Positions 7,330-15,277 of a stretch of 28,732 nt of DNA are shown one piece after another; the stretch's first letter is position 1, and every line of letters begins with the position of its first letter. The translations under genes were made by a program, and so were the position numbers. The notes below the pieces were generated by a model that saw nothing but the letters and a program-made list of their open reading frames with translations, had not been told where the DNA came from and did not search any database. The DNA comes from GCA-2726865 sp050053595 (GTDB taxonomy: Archaea; Thermoproteota; Bathyarchaeia; TCS64): positions 1 to 28,732 of the forward strand of contig JASFTK010000009.1 of NCBI GenBank assembly GCA_050053595.1, in the 5' to 3' direction.

Positions 7330-9189
7330 ATGCCCGGCGGATACGCAGGGAAGTTCCTGGACATCGACCTCACCAAGGAGAAGATCAAGGAGACCACCTT
7401 CAGCGACGAGATCCTCGAACAGTACTTCGGTGGCCGAGGTCTCGCCGCGAAGATCTTATGGGACAGGATAGGTAAGGACTGGCCCAAGGTCGACCCTCTG
7501 GGCCCTGAGAACATCTTCATCGCCCTCACCGGCCCCATGACTGCCATCTACCCCGGCGCCCGGATCTGCTGCTCAGGGAAATCCCCTGTGAGCAATGGGA
7601 CCGTCGGCTCAACGGCGAGTACCGAGTTCGCCTCAGAGCTCAAAGCCGCCGGTTACGACGGCGTCATCGTCTCGGGGGAGGCCAGTGATCCCGTCTACAT
7701 CCTCGTCACTGATGAAGGTGGCGAGATACGGGGGGCCGACCATCTCTGGGGGAAGGTGAGCGAGGAGACCATCAAGATCCTCAACAAGGAGGTCACCGAG
7801 GGGCTCACCAAGCGCAATAAAGGCGTCGGCTTATTCCGGGAGCCCGGTAAGATCTACATCGGCCCTGCCGGGGAGAACATGGTCAGGAACAGCGCTGTCT
7901 GCACCAAAGTCTGCCACGCTGCGGGCTATGGAGGGTATGGTGCTGTGATGGGCTCTAAGAACCTAAAGGCCATCGTTGCGAAAGGCCGGGGGATGCTCCC
8001 CGAGGTGGATGCCCCTGAGGCGGTTAAGCTGATGTTGAAGAAGACAGAGGAACATCTGATCAAGCCCAGGAGCATGCGGCGATGGGGCACCGGCTACGCT
8101 GGCTTCATAGTGGGGAACGTCACGAGTTCAGAGCCTATAAGGAACTGGCAGGAAGAGTGGCACGACGCTGAGAGTTTTGGCGGTCCGAGATTCGAGAACC
8201 GGTACTGGGTCAAGAAGTACTGGGCTGACTTTGGCTGCAGCACCAGCTGCATGAAGGTGAGCTGCATCAAGAGCGGCAGGTGGAAGGGCGACATCACAGA
8301 TATGCCCGACTATGAGCTTGAGGCTTATTGTGGGACTAACTTGGGGATATTCGACCCTGGGGACAATATACACATCAGCACCGTCGTCGATAAGCTGGGT
8401 CACAGTGGCATCAACGGCCCCAACACCATGGGCTTCGCTGCGGAGCTCTACCAGAGAGGCATCCTCACTGAGGAGGAGATCGGCCTCAAGCTGGAGTGGG
8501 GTGACACAGAGGCTTTCGATAAGCTCGCCCATATGATCGCCTACCGGGAGGGGATCGGGGACATCCTGGCCGAGGGGACTTATAGGGCAGCCCTCAAGCT
8601 GGGGGAGATGAAGGGGATGGATCTGCTCAAGTACGCCGTGCATGTCAAGGGCATCGAGATCGGCGCCCACGGCACCCGGAGCGACGAGGACTACACCCAC
8701 GACATAAGCTACGCACCTAGCGTCCAGGGCGGCGACCACACATCCGTTGCGGTTGACGGATACTCGGAGCTCTCAGCAGCGGTCTTCACCGACTCAGCAG
8801 TCGTCTGCAACTTCTGCTTCTACGGTGTCCCCCAAGAGCTGGTCTTCGACTTCGCGAAAGGGGTCACCGGCTTCCCGATAACCAGGGAGAGATGGAGGAC
8901 CGTCAACGGCCCAAGGATCGTAACACTGCAGAGAGCGCTGCTCCTGATGGGGGGCCCGGACATATTCTGGGAGCCCTTGGAGGACGACGAGAACCCGCCG
9001 AGGTTCTACCAACCCCTCCCCAGCGGCCCCTACAAGGGGAGGACCACCGACAGGAAACTCGTAGAGGAGAAGCGGGCGGCCTACTTCGAGACGCTGGGCT
9101 GGGACGATAGGGGGATCCCCGAGAAGGAGACATTGGAGAAGCTCGACCTCGCAGACCTCGAGACCCCGATGAAGGCGCTGCGTAAGTAG
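7330..9189 (+). CDS. aldehyde ferredoxin oxidoreductase family protein, copy 1
   Basis: This 619-aa member of the tungsten/bis-pterin AOR family uses ferredoxin to oxidise aldehydes or reduce acids; the substrate is not determinable here. The N-terminal domain begins GGYAGKFLDIDLT and carries FGGRGLAAKILWD, PLGPENIFIALTGP and GAVMGSKNLKAI, all typical. The cluster motif is C303-x3-C307-x4-C312, wider than the usual C-x2-C-x3-C. The late cysteine is C493 or C496 (VVCNFCFYG). It could therefore be a specialised subfamily, and BamB-like or YdhV-like activity cannot be ruled out. It is translated directly after the polyferredoxin and is followed by a MoaD-like carrier. Confidence 0.9.
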   Translation: MPGGYAGKFLDIDLTKEKIKETTFSDEILEQYFGGRGLAAKILWDRIGKDWPKVDPLGPENIFIALTGPMTAIYPGARICCSGKSPVSNGTVGSTASTEFASELKAAGYDGVIVSGEASDPVYILVTDEGGEIRGADHLWGKVSEETIKILNKEVTEGLTKRNKGVGLFREPGKIYIGPAGENMVRNSAVCTKVCHAAGYGGYGAVMGSKNLKAIVAKGRGMLPEVDAPEAVKLMLKKTEEHLIKPRSMRRWGTGYAGFIVGNVTSSEPIRNWQEEWHDAESFGGPRFENRYWVKKYWADFGCSTSCMKVSCIKSGRWKGDITDMPDYELEAYCGTNLGIFDPGDNIHISTVVDKLGHSGINGPNTMGFAAELYQRGILTEEEIGLKLEWGDTEAFDKLAHMIAYREGIGDILAEGTYRAALKLGEMKGMDLLKYAVHVKGIEIGAHGTRSDEDYTHDISYAPSVQGGDHTSVAVDGYSELSAAVFTDSAVVCNFCFYGVPQELVFDFAKGVTGFPITRERWRTVNGPRIVTLQRALLLMGGPDIFWEPLEDDENPPRFYQPLPSGPYKGRTTDRKLVEEKRAAYFETLGWDDRGIPEKETLEKLDLADLETPMKALRK

Positions 9190-9236
9190 CCCTCCCCTCC
9201 ATTCCTTTATTTTGATGTAACATAGTCCCTAGTAGG

Positions 9237-9515
9237 ATGAAGGTCAGTGTCAGGGTCTTCGGCGACCTAGTGCCAGTCATCGGGAAAAATCACGTCATTG
9301 AGCTGGAGGAAGGGTCCTCCGTGGGGGTACTCACAGGGGTCATCGCCGAGACGGCGGGCCTCAAGCGCAGTGGATATCTCGGTAACTATCGGATCGTCGG
9401 CGGAGACCTTGCCATCTTGGTGAATGGGAGGAACATCGACCTGTTGGAGGGCTTGGAGACGCTCCTCCATGATGGGGATGAGGTGGTCTTCATGCCCCCT
9501 GCTGCTGGCGGTTGA
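9237..9515 (+). CDS. MoaD/ThiS-like sulfur-carrier protein
   Basis: This is a 92-aa beta-grasp protein. It starts MKVSVRVFGDLVPVIGK, contains LAILVNGRNID and DGDEVVFMPPAAGG, and ends in the free Gly-Gly needed for adenylation and thiocarboxylation. In molybdopterin synthesis MoaD gives sulfur to the pterin dithiolene. Lying between two AOR genes, this copy is probably dedicated to tungstopterin supply, a common arrangement in archaea. No MoaE or E1-like activating enzyme is in the window. A TATA-like TTTATTTTG sits about 30 bases before the ATG, so it may also have its own short-leader transcript. Confidence 0.88.
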   Translation: MKVSVRVFGDLVPVIGKNHVIELEEGSSVGVLTGVIAETAGLKRSGYLGNYRIVGGDLAILVNGRNIDLLEGLETLLHDGDEVVFMPPAAGG

Positions 9516-9582
9516 GGGTCTTGACCTGACCGGGTGAAAGGCTTATTCGGGATGTATCCCCTTCTTTAACGGTGATTGTTAC

Positions 9583-11415
9583 TTGAAGGGATGGAACGGA
9601 CGTCTGCTCCGCGTAGACCTATCGGAGGGTACCGCGGAGTTCGAGACGTATTCAAAGGAATTCGCCAGGAGCTTCGTGGGCGGCAGGGGTTTCGCCATCA
9701 AACTCCTATGGGACGAACTGGAGCCGGGAACGGATCCCCTGGGACCCGAGAACATGCTCATATTCGCCACCGGACCGTACACCGGATTCAGCATGCCTAA
9801 CACAGGGAAGATGGTAGTGGCAGCGAAAAGCCCCCTAACAGGAGGGTACGGGGACGGGAACCTGGGGACCCTAGCGTCCCCAAACATGAGGAAGTGTGGC
9901 ATTGAGGCCATAGTCGTCACCGGGAAGAGTGAGAAGCCCAGCTACCTCTTGGTAGAGGATGAAGAGACCGAGATCAGGGACGCCATCGACCTCTGGGGCA
10001 AGGACAGCTACGAGGCGGAGGCGATTCTAAAGGAGAGACATGGGCGTGGTTGCGGGGTCCTGATGATAGGATCCTCGGGAGAGAACCTCTGCCGCCTGGC
10101 CACTGTGGTCTCCCAGGAAGGGAGGGCTGGGGGGCGGCCTGGGATGGGTGCCGTGATGGGCTCCAAGAACCTGAAGGCCGTGGTCCTCAAGGGGACCCAG
10201 AAGCTCCCCGCCCACGACGCTGAGAAGGTCCGGGAGCTGGGCAAGAAGGGATTCGACGAGATCCCCCAGTACGACAACTACAAGTTCTGGAAGCGTCAGG
10301 GCACAATGGCCACGGTGGAGTGGTGCCAGAACGCGACCACCCTGCCCACCAGGAACTTCAGTGAGGGGGTCTTCGACCAAGCAGCCGAGATAGACGGTAA
10401 CACCATGGAAGCCCAGACCATCAAGCAGCGGGGCTGCCCCAACTGCAATATGATCTGCGGTAACGTGGTGCTGGACACCGAGGGCGAGGAGAGCGAGCTG
10501 GACTACGAGAACGTGGTGATGCTAGGGAGCAACATCGGCATAGGCGATCTCAAACAAGTGGCCAAGCTCAACAGGATGTGTGACCTGTTGGGTCTGGACA
10601 CCATCGGCGCAGGCAATGCGATGGGTTTCGCCATGGAGGCCTCTGAGAAAGGCCTCACCGACCTAGACCTCAAGTTTGGCGACTTTGAGGGGGCTAAAAA
10701 GTTCCTTGAAGATCTGGCCCAGATGAGGGGCCACGCCGAACTTTTCGGACTGGGGACCAAGAAAGCTGCTGAGAAGCTAGGCGGGGGCAGCGCTGATTGG
10801 GCCATGCAGGTAAAAGGACTTGAGTGCAGTGCATACGACTGCCACTATGTCCCTGGTATGGCCCTGAGTTTCGGGACCAGCCCGATCGGGGCCCATCATA
10901 AGGACGCTTGGGTCATCAGCTGGGAGATCAGCAGCGGGAAGAGGGGTGAGTACGGCCCTGAGAAGGCGGACAAGGTCATCGAGTTCCAGCGCATAAGAGG
11001 GGGGATGTTCGAGAGCCTCGTCGGTTGCAGGTTCCCCTGGATCGAGCTGGGCTTTGAGCTGGACCACTACCCCAAGTACTTTGAGGCCGCCACCGGTGTC
11101 CCTGTGACCCTCGACGAGATGTGGGAGCTCGGGGACAGGATCTATGCCCTGATCAGGGCTTTCTGGGTACGGGAGTTCGGGGGGGAGTGGGACAGGGAGA
11201 TGGACTACCCGCCTGAACGCTGGTTCAAGGAGCCCCTCAAGGAGGGCCCCATCGCAGGCAAACACCTCGACAGAGAGAAGTACGACAGACTCCTCCAGTC
11301 CTACTATGACAAGCGGGGCTGGGACTACCGGGGCATACCGACCAAGGCGACCTTCGAGAGGCTTGACCTGGCCCAAGAGGCGACTGAACTCGCTGAGCAC
11401 GTCGACCTCAAGTAA
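9583..11415 (+). CDS. aldehyde ferredoxin oxidoreductase family protein, copy 2
   Basis: This 610-aa AOR has canonical features: GWNGRLLRVDLSEGT at the N terminus, FVGGRGFAIKLLWDE, DPLGPENMLIFATGPYTG and MGAVMGSKNLKAVV. The [4Fe-4S] ligands are C285-x2-C288-x3-C292 with C482 (VGCRFPWIELG) as fourth, close in number to the Pyrococcus furiosus enzyme (288, 291, 295, 494). YENVVMLGSN and GAHHKDAW supply the active-site Glu and His region. The start is TTG at 9583, with GGTGAT at 9571-9576 and 6-base spacing; no better ATG gives the conserved N terminus. It is clearly paralogous to copy 1 but diverged, so probably has a different substrate. Its stop overlaps the convergent nuclease gene by 8 bp. 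Confidence 0.93.
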   Translation: MKGWNGRLLRVDLSEGTAEFETYSKEFARSFVGGRGFAIKLLWDELEPGTDPLGPENMLIFATGPYTGFSMPNTGKMVVAAKSPLTGGYGDGNLGTLASPNMRKCGIEAIVVTGKSEKPSYLLVEDEETEIRDAIDLWGKDSYEAEAILKERHGRGCGVLMIGSSGENLCRLATVVSQEGRAGGRPGMGAVMGSKNLKAVVLKGTQKLPAHDAEKVRELGKKGFDEIPQYDNYKFWKRQGTMATVEWCQNATTLPTRNFSEGVFDQAAEIDGNTMEAQTIKQRGCPNCNMICGNVVLDTEGEESELDYENVVMLGSNIGIGDLKQVAKLNRMCDLLGLDTIGAGNAMGFAMEASEKGLTDLDLKFGDFEGAKKFLEDLAQMRGHAELFGLGTKKAAEKLGGGSADWAMQVKGLECSAYDCHYVPGMALSFGTSPIGAHHKDAWVISWEISSGKRGEYGPEKADKVIEFQRIRGGMFESLVGCRFPWIELGFELDHYPKYFEAATGVPVTLDEMWELGDRIYALIRAFWVREFGGEWDREMDYPPERWFKEPLKEGPIAGKHLDREKYDRLLQSYYDKRGWDYRGIPTKATFERLDLAQEATELAEHVDLK

Positions 11416-12157
11416 CCCTCTTTCTCCCCTTTTTCTTCAGAACAGTCTGCCTCGGCTTAGGCTCAGGGGTCGGTAGGTCGATGATGAAGTGGGCTAGCCA
11501 GTCCATCTGTCCTTGGAACTCGTTCAGGAAGTTGGGGAGTTCGAAGACCGGGACTACCGGGATCCTCCTGTAGATCTTGTTGCGGGCGGGCTGCAGTGAG
11601 AGGGTGATGGGGACGAAGACCGCCTTATCCCATCCTCTGACGGGGCCTTTCTCCACCAGGATCTCAGGGTTCTCACTGAGCACTCTGACCTTCTCCAGGT
11701 GTGTCTCGACGATCCTGCGGGCTGTGAGGTTCCCCAACCCCTTCTGCAAGTGCTTGCACTCTGCGCAGACAACCAAGGGCTTCCGGGTGGCCAGCACGTC
11801 AATCTCCCATCGCCTCCCCTCAGCCTGGAACCTGAACCTGCTGTCCACATGGTAGCCGTTCTTCTCGAAAGTGTAAGCTGCGATCTCCTCGAACTCAAGC
11901 CAACCAAGGGCTCTGCTCACCCTCTCCAGATCAGCTCCAGTCATGATTGCCCTCACAGCGAGACCCAGACGCTGCTCCCGGGACGCCCCTACCGCAGCCT
12001 CATAGGTTTCGATAAGGCCCTCTCCTGTCAGATAGTCAATGAAAAGGTGGAAGGCCTCATCCGTGACCTTGACGGTCTCTAAGAGGCTCTCATAATCCGT
12101 TGGTCCCTCCCGGGTCTGGTCGAGCAGCGCGACTAAGATGTCTCTCTGGGCCGGCAA
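11408..12157 (-). CDS. PD-(D/E)XK (Mrr-like) nuclease-domain protein with winged helix
   Basis: This is a 249-aa protein. Residues about 1-55 look like a helix-turn-helix (FHLFIDYLTGEGLIETY). Residues about 88-160 form a restriction-endonuclease-like core with FEEIAAYTFEKNGYHVD, then EID (D120) and ECKH (E133, K135), the D-ExK catalytic signature. These domains cut DNA in repair or defence; no methylase or partner is adjacent, so the role is open. The start is TTG 12157 with AGGTGAT just upstream. The lysine/arginine-rich tail (LKKKGRKRV) is encoded on the complement of the pyrimidine-rich end of the second AOR gene, with stop codons 8 bp overlapped. Confidence 0.75.
   Translation of the reverse strand: MPAQRDILVALLDQTREGPTDYESLLETVKVTDEAFHLFIDYLTGEGLIETYEAAVGASREQRLGLAVRAIMTGADLERVSRALGWLEFEEIAAYTFEKNGYHVDSRFRFQAEGRRWEIDVLATRKPLVVCAECKHLQKGLGNLTARRIVETHLEKVRVLSENPEILVEKGPVRGWDKAVFVPITLSLQPARNKIYRRIPVVPVFELPNFLNEFQGQMDWLAHFIIDLPTPEPKPRQTVLKKKGRKRVT
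11431..11438 (+). terminator. T-rich stop of the AOR operon, inside the convergent gene
   Basis: Immediately after the AOR stop the plus strand is almost pure pyrimidine (CCCTCTTTCTCCCC) and then TTTTTCTT. Archaeal RNA polymerase ends at such T-tracts. The same bases encode the basic tail of the nuclease on the other strand. Confidence 0.45.
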
Positions 12158-12207
12158 GGAATCACCTGTTCACCTTTATCCGCGGGGAGCTTAGAATAGA
12201 GTTTCGC

Positions 12208-12540
12208 CTAGATGATGAGGCTGAGGTTCCAGAGGCAGGCGCCGAACCTGACCAGTCCATGGAGCAGAGGGTAGGCCAGAAGGGCCTTGAAGTACTCCTT
12301 CTCGGTCACTCGGATGATTAGATAGGGGATGGCGATGCCCAGAACGACTAAGACCACGTCGAAGGGGACCCAGAGCCCTTTCTCCATGAGCATCACCGTG
12401 AATGGGTTGGACTCATAGATGTAGGGGCGGGTGAGGGCGATCAGGGTGGAGAGATGGTCGCCTAGGGTCCCAACAATGAGTGATAAATATGAGAGAGTCT
12501 CCAGACCTACGCGCTTCTCAATGTGTAGCGACTCTACCAC
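12208..12540 (-). CDS. small membrane protein, DUF5658-like
   Basis: This is a protein of about 110 aa with three or four hydrophobic helices: YLSLIVGTLGDHLSTLIAL, a helix around FDVVLVVLGIAIPYLII, and YPLLHGLVRFGACLWNLSLII. The pattern GDHLST...ESNPF resembles the DUF5658 family of unknown function (an aspartate in helix one, then E-x-NP). The open frame extends back to ATG 12591, but a good TATA box lies inside that extension at 12566-12575. This makes GTG 12540, about 31 bases from the box centre, the likelier leaderless start. No operon partner: it is 50 bp upstream of the nuclease on the same strand and may be co-transcribed. Confidence 0.65.
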   Translation of the reverse strand: MVESLHIEKRVGLETLSYLSLIVGTLGDHLSTLIALTRPYIYESNPFTVMLMEKGLWVPFDVVLVVLGIAIPYLIIRVTEKEYFKALLAYPLLHGLVRFGACLWNLSLII

Positions 12541-12565
12541 CCGAAAAGATGGATTATTAACACAG

Positions 12566-12575
12566 GATATAAATA
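12566..12575 (-). promoter_or_regulatory. TATA box setting the start of the membrane-protein gene
   Basis: Read on the minus strand the sequence is ATATTTATATCC. Its centre is 31 bases upstream of GTG 12540, so transcription should begin about four bases before that codon. Confidence 0.5.
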
Positions 12576-12751
12576 TGTAAGAAGGATTCATACGAAAACC
12601 CGTTCAGTAACAAAGGATCGGAACTGGAAATTTACACGTTCAAGTAAAGATCCATCAGTGACTCCTCCCTGATTGAACTCATGGTTGCGGTGGGCGGTCA
12701 TCCCACTGAAAACTGTTTAATGTCCAGTGACAAGGTTAACGCGGTGCATGT

Positions 12752-13921
12752 ATGTTAGCCATCAAAGGTGGGAAGATATACACCATAACCAAGGGAGTCA
12801 TCGAAGGGGGGACCATCCTCGTCGAGGGTGGTAAGATCAAGGCCGTCGGGGAGGGTATCACGATCCCAGAAGGCGCCGAGGTCATAGACGCCGAGGGGAA
12901 GGTAGTGATGCCGGGGCTGGTCGAAGCCCACTGCCATATAGGCATCTGGGAGGAGACCATCGGCTGGGCCGGGAGTGACGGTAACGAGGCCACTGACCCG
13001 GCGACGCCCCATGTCCGGGCTTTGGACGCCATCAAAGCCAATGCTGAGGAAGGGGGGCTGGTCGCCGCTGTCAAGACGGGGGTCACCACGGCTCAGATCC
13101 TCCCGGGGAGCGCTAATGTCATCGGGGGGACTGGGATAGTCGTCAAGACGGCGCCCCAGGTGGTTACCGATGAGATGGTGATTAAAAGCCCCTCAGGGAT
13201 GAAGATCGCCTTCGGCGAGAACCCGAGGAGGGTCTATGGCGTTGAACAGAAGAAGATGCCCTCTACCAGGATGGGGGTAGCCGGGATCCTCAGGGAGTGG
13301 CTGCAGAAGGCCAAGAACTACATGGAGAAGAAGGAGAAGTTCAAGGACAAGCCCGAGAAGCTCCCTGAGGTCGATGTCAAGTTGGAGGCCTTGGAGCTGG
13401 TGCTCAGGGGCGAGATCCCCTTCAGGGCTCACGCTCATAGGGCCGACGATATCGCCACAGCAGTCCGCATCGCCGAGGAGTTCAACGTCAAACTGTCATG
13501 GGAGCACGCCACTGAGGGCCACAGAGTTGCAGAGTGGATAGCTGAGAAGGGGATCCCCGCGGTCTGGGGTCCCAGCCTCACGGCGAGGGCTAAATGGGAG
13601 ATGCGGGAGCTCAGCTTTGAGACTCCCAAAGCCCTCCACAAGGCGGGCGCTAAATTCGCCATACAGACTGACGCCGTTGGCAGTTCCATCGCCTTCCTCC
13701 CCCTGTGTGCAGGGATGGCGGTGAAGCACGGCCTCCCCTACGAGGAAGCCCTCAAGGCCATCACCATCATCCCAGCCGAGATCCTCGGCGTCGATGACAG
13801 GGTCGGCAGCATCGAGGAGGGGAAGGACGCAGACTTCAGAATCCTCGACGGAGACCCCTTGGAGCTCAGGACCAAGGTGGAGAAAGTCCTCATCGACGGC
13901 GAGGTTGTCCACGAAGCCTAA
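12752..13921 (+). CDS. metal-dependent amidohydrolase (imidazolonepropionase-like)
   Basis: This is a 389-aa amidohydrolase-superfamily protein. It has an N-terminal beta sandwich (KGGKIYTITKGVIEGGTILVEGGKIKAVGEG) and a TIM barrel with all metal or catalytic positions visible: HCH (H60, H62), AHAHRADD (H227, H229), WEHATEGH (H252, H257) and QTDAVGS (D307). The chain closes with GSIEEGKDADFRILDGDPLE, the typical C-terminal sandwich strand. The family hydrolyses cyclic amides and dipeptides; the substrate here is unknown. It is monocistronic, with a TTTAAT box about 36 bases before the ATG and a T-run just after the stop. Confidence 0.9.
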   Translation: MLAIKGGKIYTITKGVIEGGTILVEGGKIKAVGEGITIPEGAEVIDAEGKVVMPGLVEAHCHIGIWEETIGWAGSDGNEATDPATPHVRALDAIKANAEEGGLVAAVKTGVTTAQILPGSANVIGGTGIVVKTAPQVVTDEMVIKSPSGMKIAFGENPRRVYGVEQKKMPSTRMGVAGILREWLQKAKNYMEKKEKFKDKPEKLPEVDVKLEALELVLRGEIPFRAHAHRADDIATAVRIAEEFNVKLSWEHATEGHRVAEWIAEKGIPAVWGPSLTARAKWEMRELSFETPKALHKAGAKFAIQTDAVGSSIAFLPLCAGMAVKHGLPYEEALKAITIIPAEILGVDDRVGSIEEGKDADFRILDGDPLELRTKVEKVLIDGEVVHEA

Positions 13922-13930
13922 CAAACCATC

Positions 13931-13945
13931 ACCCCCCTTTTTTAA
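13931..13945 (+). terminator. C/T-rich terminator after the amidohydrolase
   Basis: A run of six or seven C followed by TTTTTTAAT begins about 10 bases behind the stop codon at 13919-13921. This is the usual archaeal poly-T stop. Confidence 0.55.
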
Positions 13946-14048
13946 TAGTCCACTAAGGCAGGCACCCCAGCGCATATCTCAGGGACACAAGATCAAACTT
14001 TAAGCTGATCGACCATCGAAGACGGCTGGGAGGATGAATGATTGGGGG

Positions 14049-15167
14049 TTAGGCGTCCTCGAACCTGGGCTCCAGCTCCTCAAGGACCTTTGGGAGGGTG
14101 GTGTACTCCATTGCTTCAGGTCCCAGCCGTGCAGGCTCGAACTCCCCCATCCTCCGGAGGTGAGACGCCAACTCCAAGGCCTCCTTCCTGGCTTGGTCGA
14201 AAGCCGGGTCTGCAAATATGTCCGAGACCAACGGTGTCCCGTCGTCGTCGGAAGCCAGCTTGCCGTTGGAGATCTGGACCCCCAGAGATACGATGCGGGG
14301 CGGACCGTCGAAGATGGTGCACATGCTGTCCTTCAGCCCCACTGGCATGAAGGGCCCCCAGTGGCTCCCCCTCATCCATCCCGCCACTAGATAGGTGTGC
14401 AGGAATGGCGCTGTGATCTCGCCGATGCTTGGGAGCCCGCTCTGCCCCCTGACGAGGCAGACGGGGTCGTCCTTCCCGACGTACTTCCCCGCTATGAGGC
14501 TGAGCTTAGTGGTGCTGGATGAGGCGGCGATCTCGCCGTCGCTGGCTCTCCATATCTTGTTGATCATGTACCGCTCAGTGGTCCCGATGAGGGCGATGAG
14601 GGCGTAGGACTCTTCAGGGGTCTTGAGGACGACCTTCTTATTCTCGATGGCGTCCAGGACCTCAAACTCGAATCCCCCCACCATCCGGGGATCGATGACC
14701 AACCCAGCGGTGTTGAAGGGGTCCGCGAAGATCCTGTAGAGGAGATAGTTGTAAGCCGCGGGCTCCGTCTTGTCCGCAGCGTAAATCACGACAGGGTCGC
14801 TCCCCCGCTCCTGGAACTCGAGCTCTGCGCATCCGGGGCCCATCCCCTTGACATTGCCGCTGAAGGCATCCGCCAGCAGGTCCTGCCCCGCCCCGTAGAG
14901 CTTCAGCTCCCTGGCTTTCTCCGCTGCAGCCAAGAAGGTCTCCCAGGCGAGGCCGTGGATCTCCTCGTCGTTCTCCCCTCTTTGATGGGTCATGAGGAGT
15001 TCCAGGTCATCCCCAGCGTTGAATACATAATAGCTGTTGATGAGCCCTGATTCCTTGGCTTCTGCCATCTCGGAGTTGGCGATCCTGAACAGGGGTTCTG
15101 GTACAATGGTGTGGCCGGCCAGGCTCCCAACATCCGCCTTGATGAGTGAAACGGTGGTCTTAACCAT
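14049..15167 (-). CDS. fbp: fructose-1,6-bisphosphate aldolase/phosphatase (class V)
   Basis: This 372-aa bifunctional archaeal enzyme joins the two triose phosphates and removes a phosphate to give fructose 6-phosphate, making gluconeogenesis one-way. The N-terminal KTTVSLIKADVGSLAGHTIVP and the block SSTTKLSLIAGKYVGKDDPVCLVR are signatures. Y229 and K232 in KYVGKDD fall at the positions known for the phosphatase tyrosine and the Schiff-base lysine, followed by the metal aspartates. The C-terminal GEITAPFLHTYLVAGWMRGSHWGP is also conserved. Length is slightly under the usual 380-400. GAGGTTATC lies just before the ATG, and a TTAAATAAT box sits in the gap shared with the divergent larA-like gene. 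The cell can therefore make sugars from C3 compounds. Confidence 0.95.
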   Translation of the reverse strand: MVKTTVSLIKADVGSLAGHTIVPEPLFRIANSEMAEAKESGLINSYYVFNAGDDLELLMTHQRGENDEEIHGLAWETFLAAAEKARELKLYGAGQDLLADAFSGNVKGMGPGCAELEFQERGSDPVVIYAADKTEPAAYNYLLYRIFADPFNTAGLVIDPRMVGGFEFEVLDAIENKKVVLKTPEESYALIALIGTTERYMINKIWRASDGEIAASSSTTKLSLIAGKYVGKDDPVCLVRGQSGLPSIGEITAPFLHTYLVAGWMRGSHWGPFMPVGLKDSMCTIFDGPPRIVSLGVQISNGKLASDDDGTPLVSDIFADPAFDQARKEALELASHLRRMGEFEPARLGPEAMEYTTLPKVLEELEPRFEDA

Positions 15168-15277
15168 ATGATAACCTCTGGGATGTAATCAGTCAGAGAT
15201 TATTTAACCTTGTTTCAGTAAGCCGACCACTCAGCTTCATATAGTCTGAGTGACAAGGGTGGAACTGTGAATTCGTT

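Noticed and set aside
8128..8739. 203-aa minus-strand frame opposite the first AOR
   Set aside because: It is antisense to conserved AOR motifs, including the iron-sulfur cysteines, with no ribosome site.
10777..11400. 207-aa minus-strand frame opposite the second AOR
   Set aside because: A long antisense frame is expected in GC-rich coding DNA; it has no start signal or family motif.
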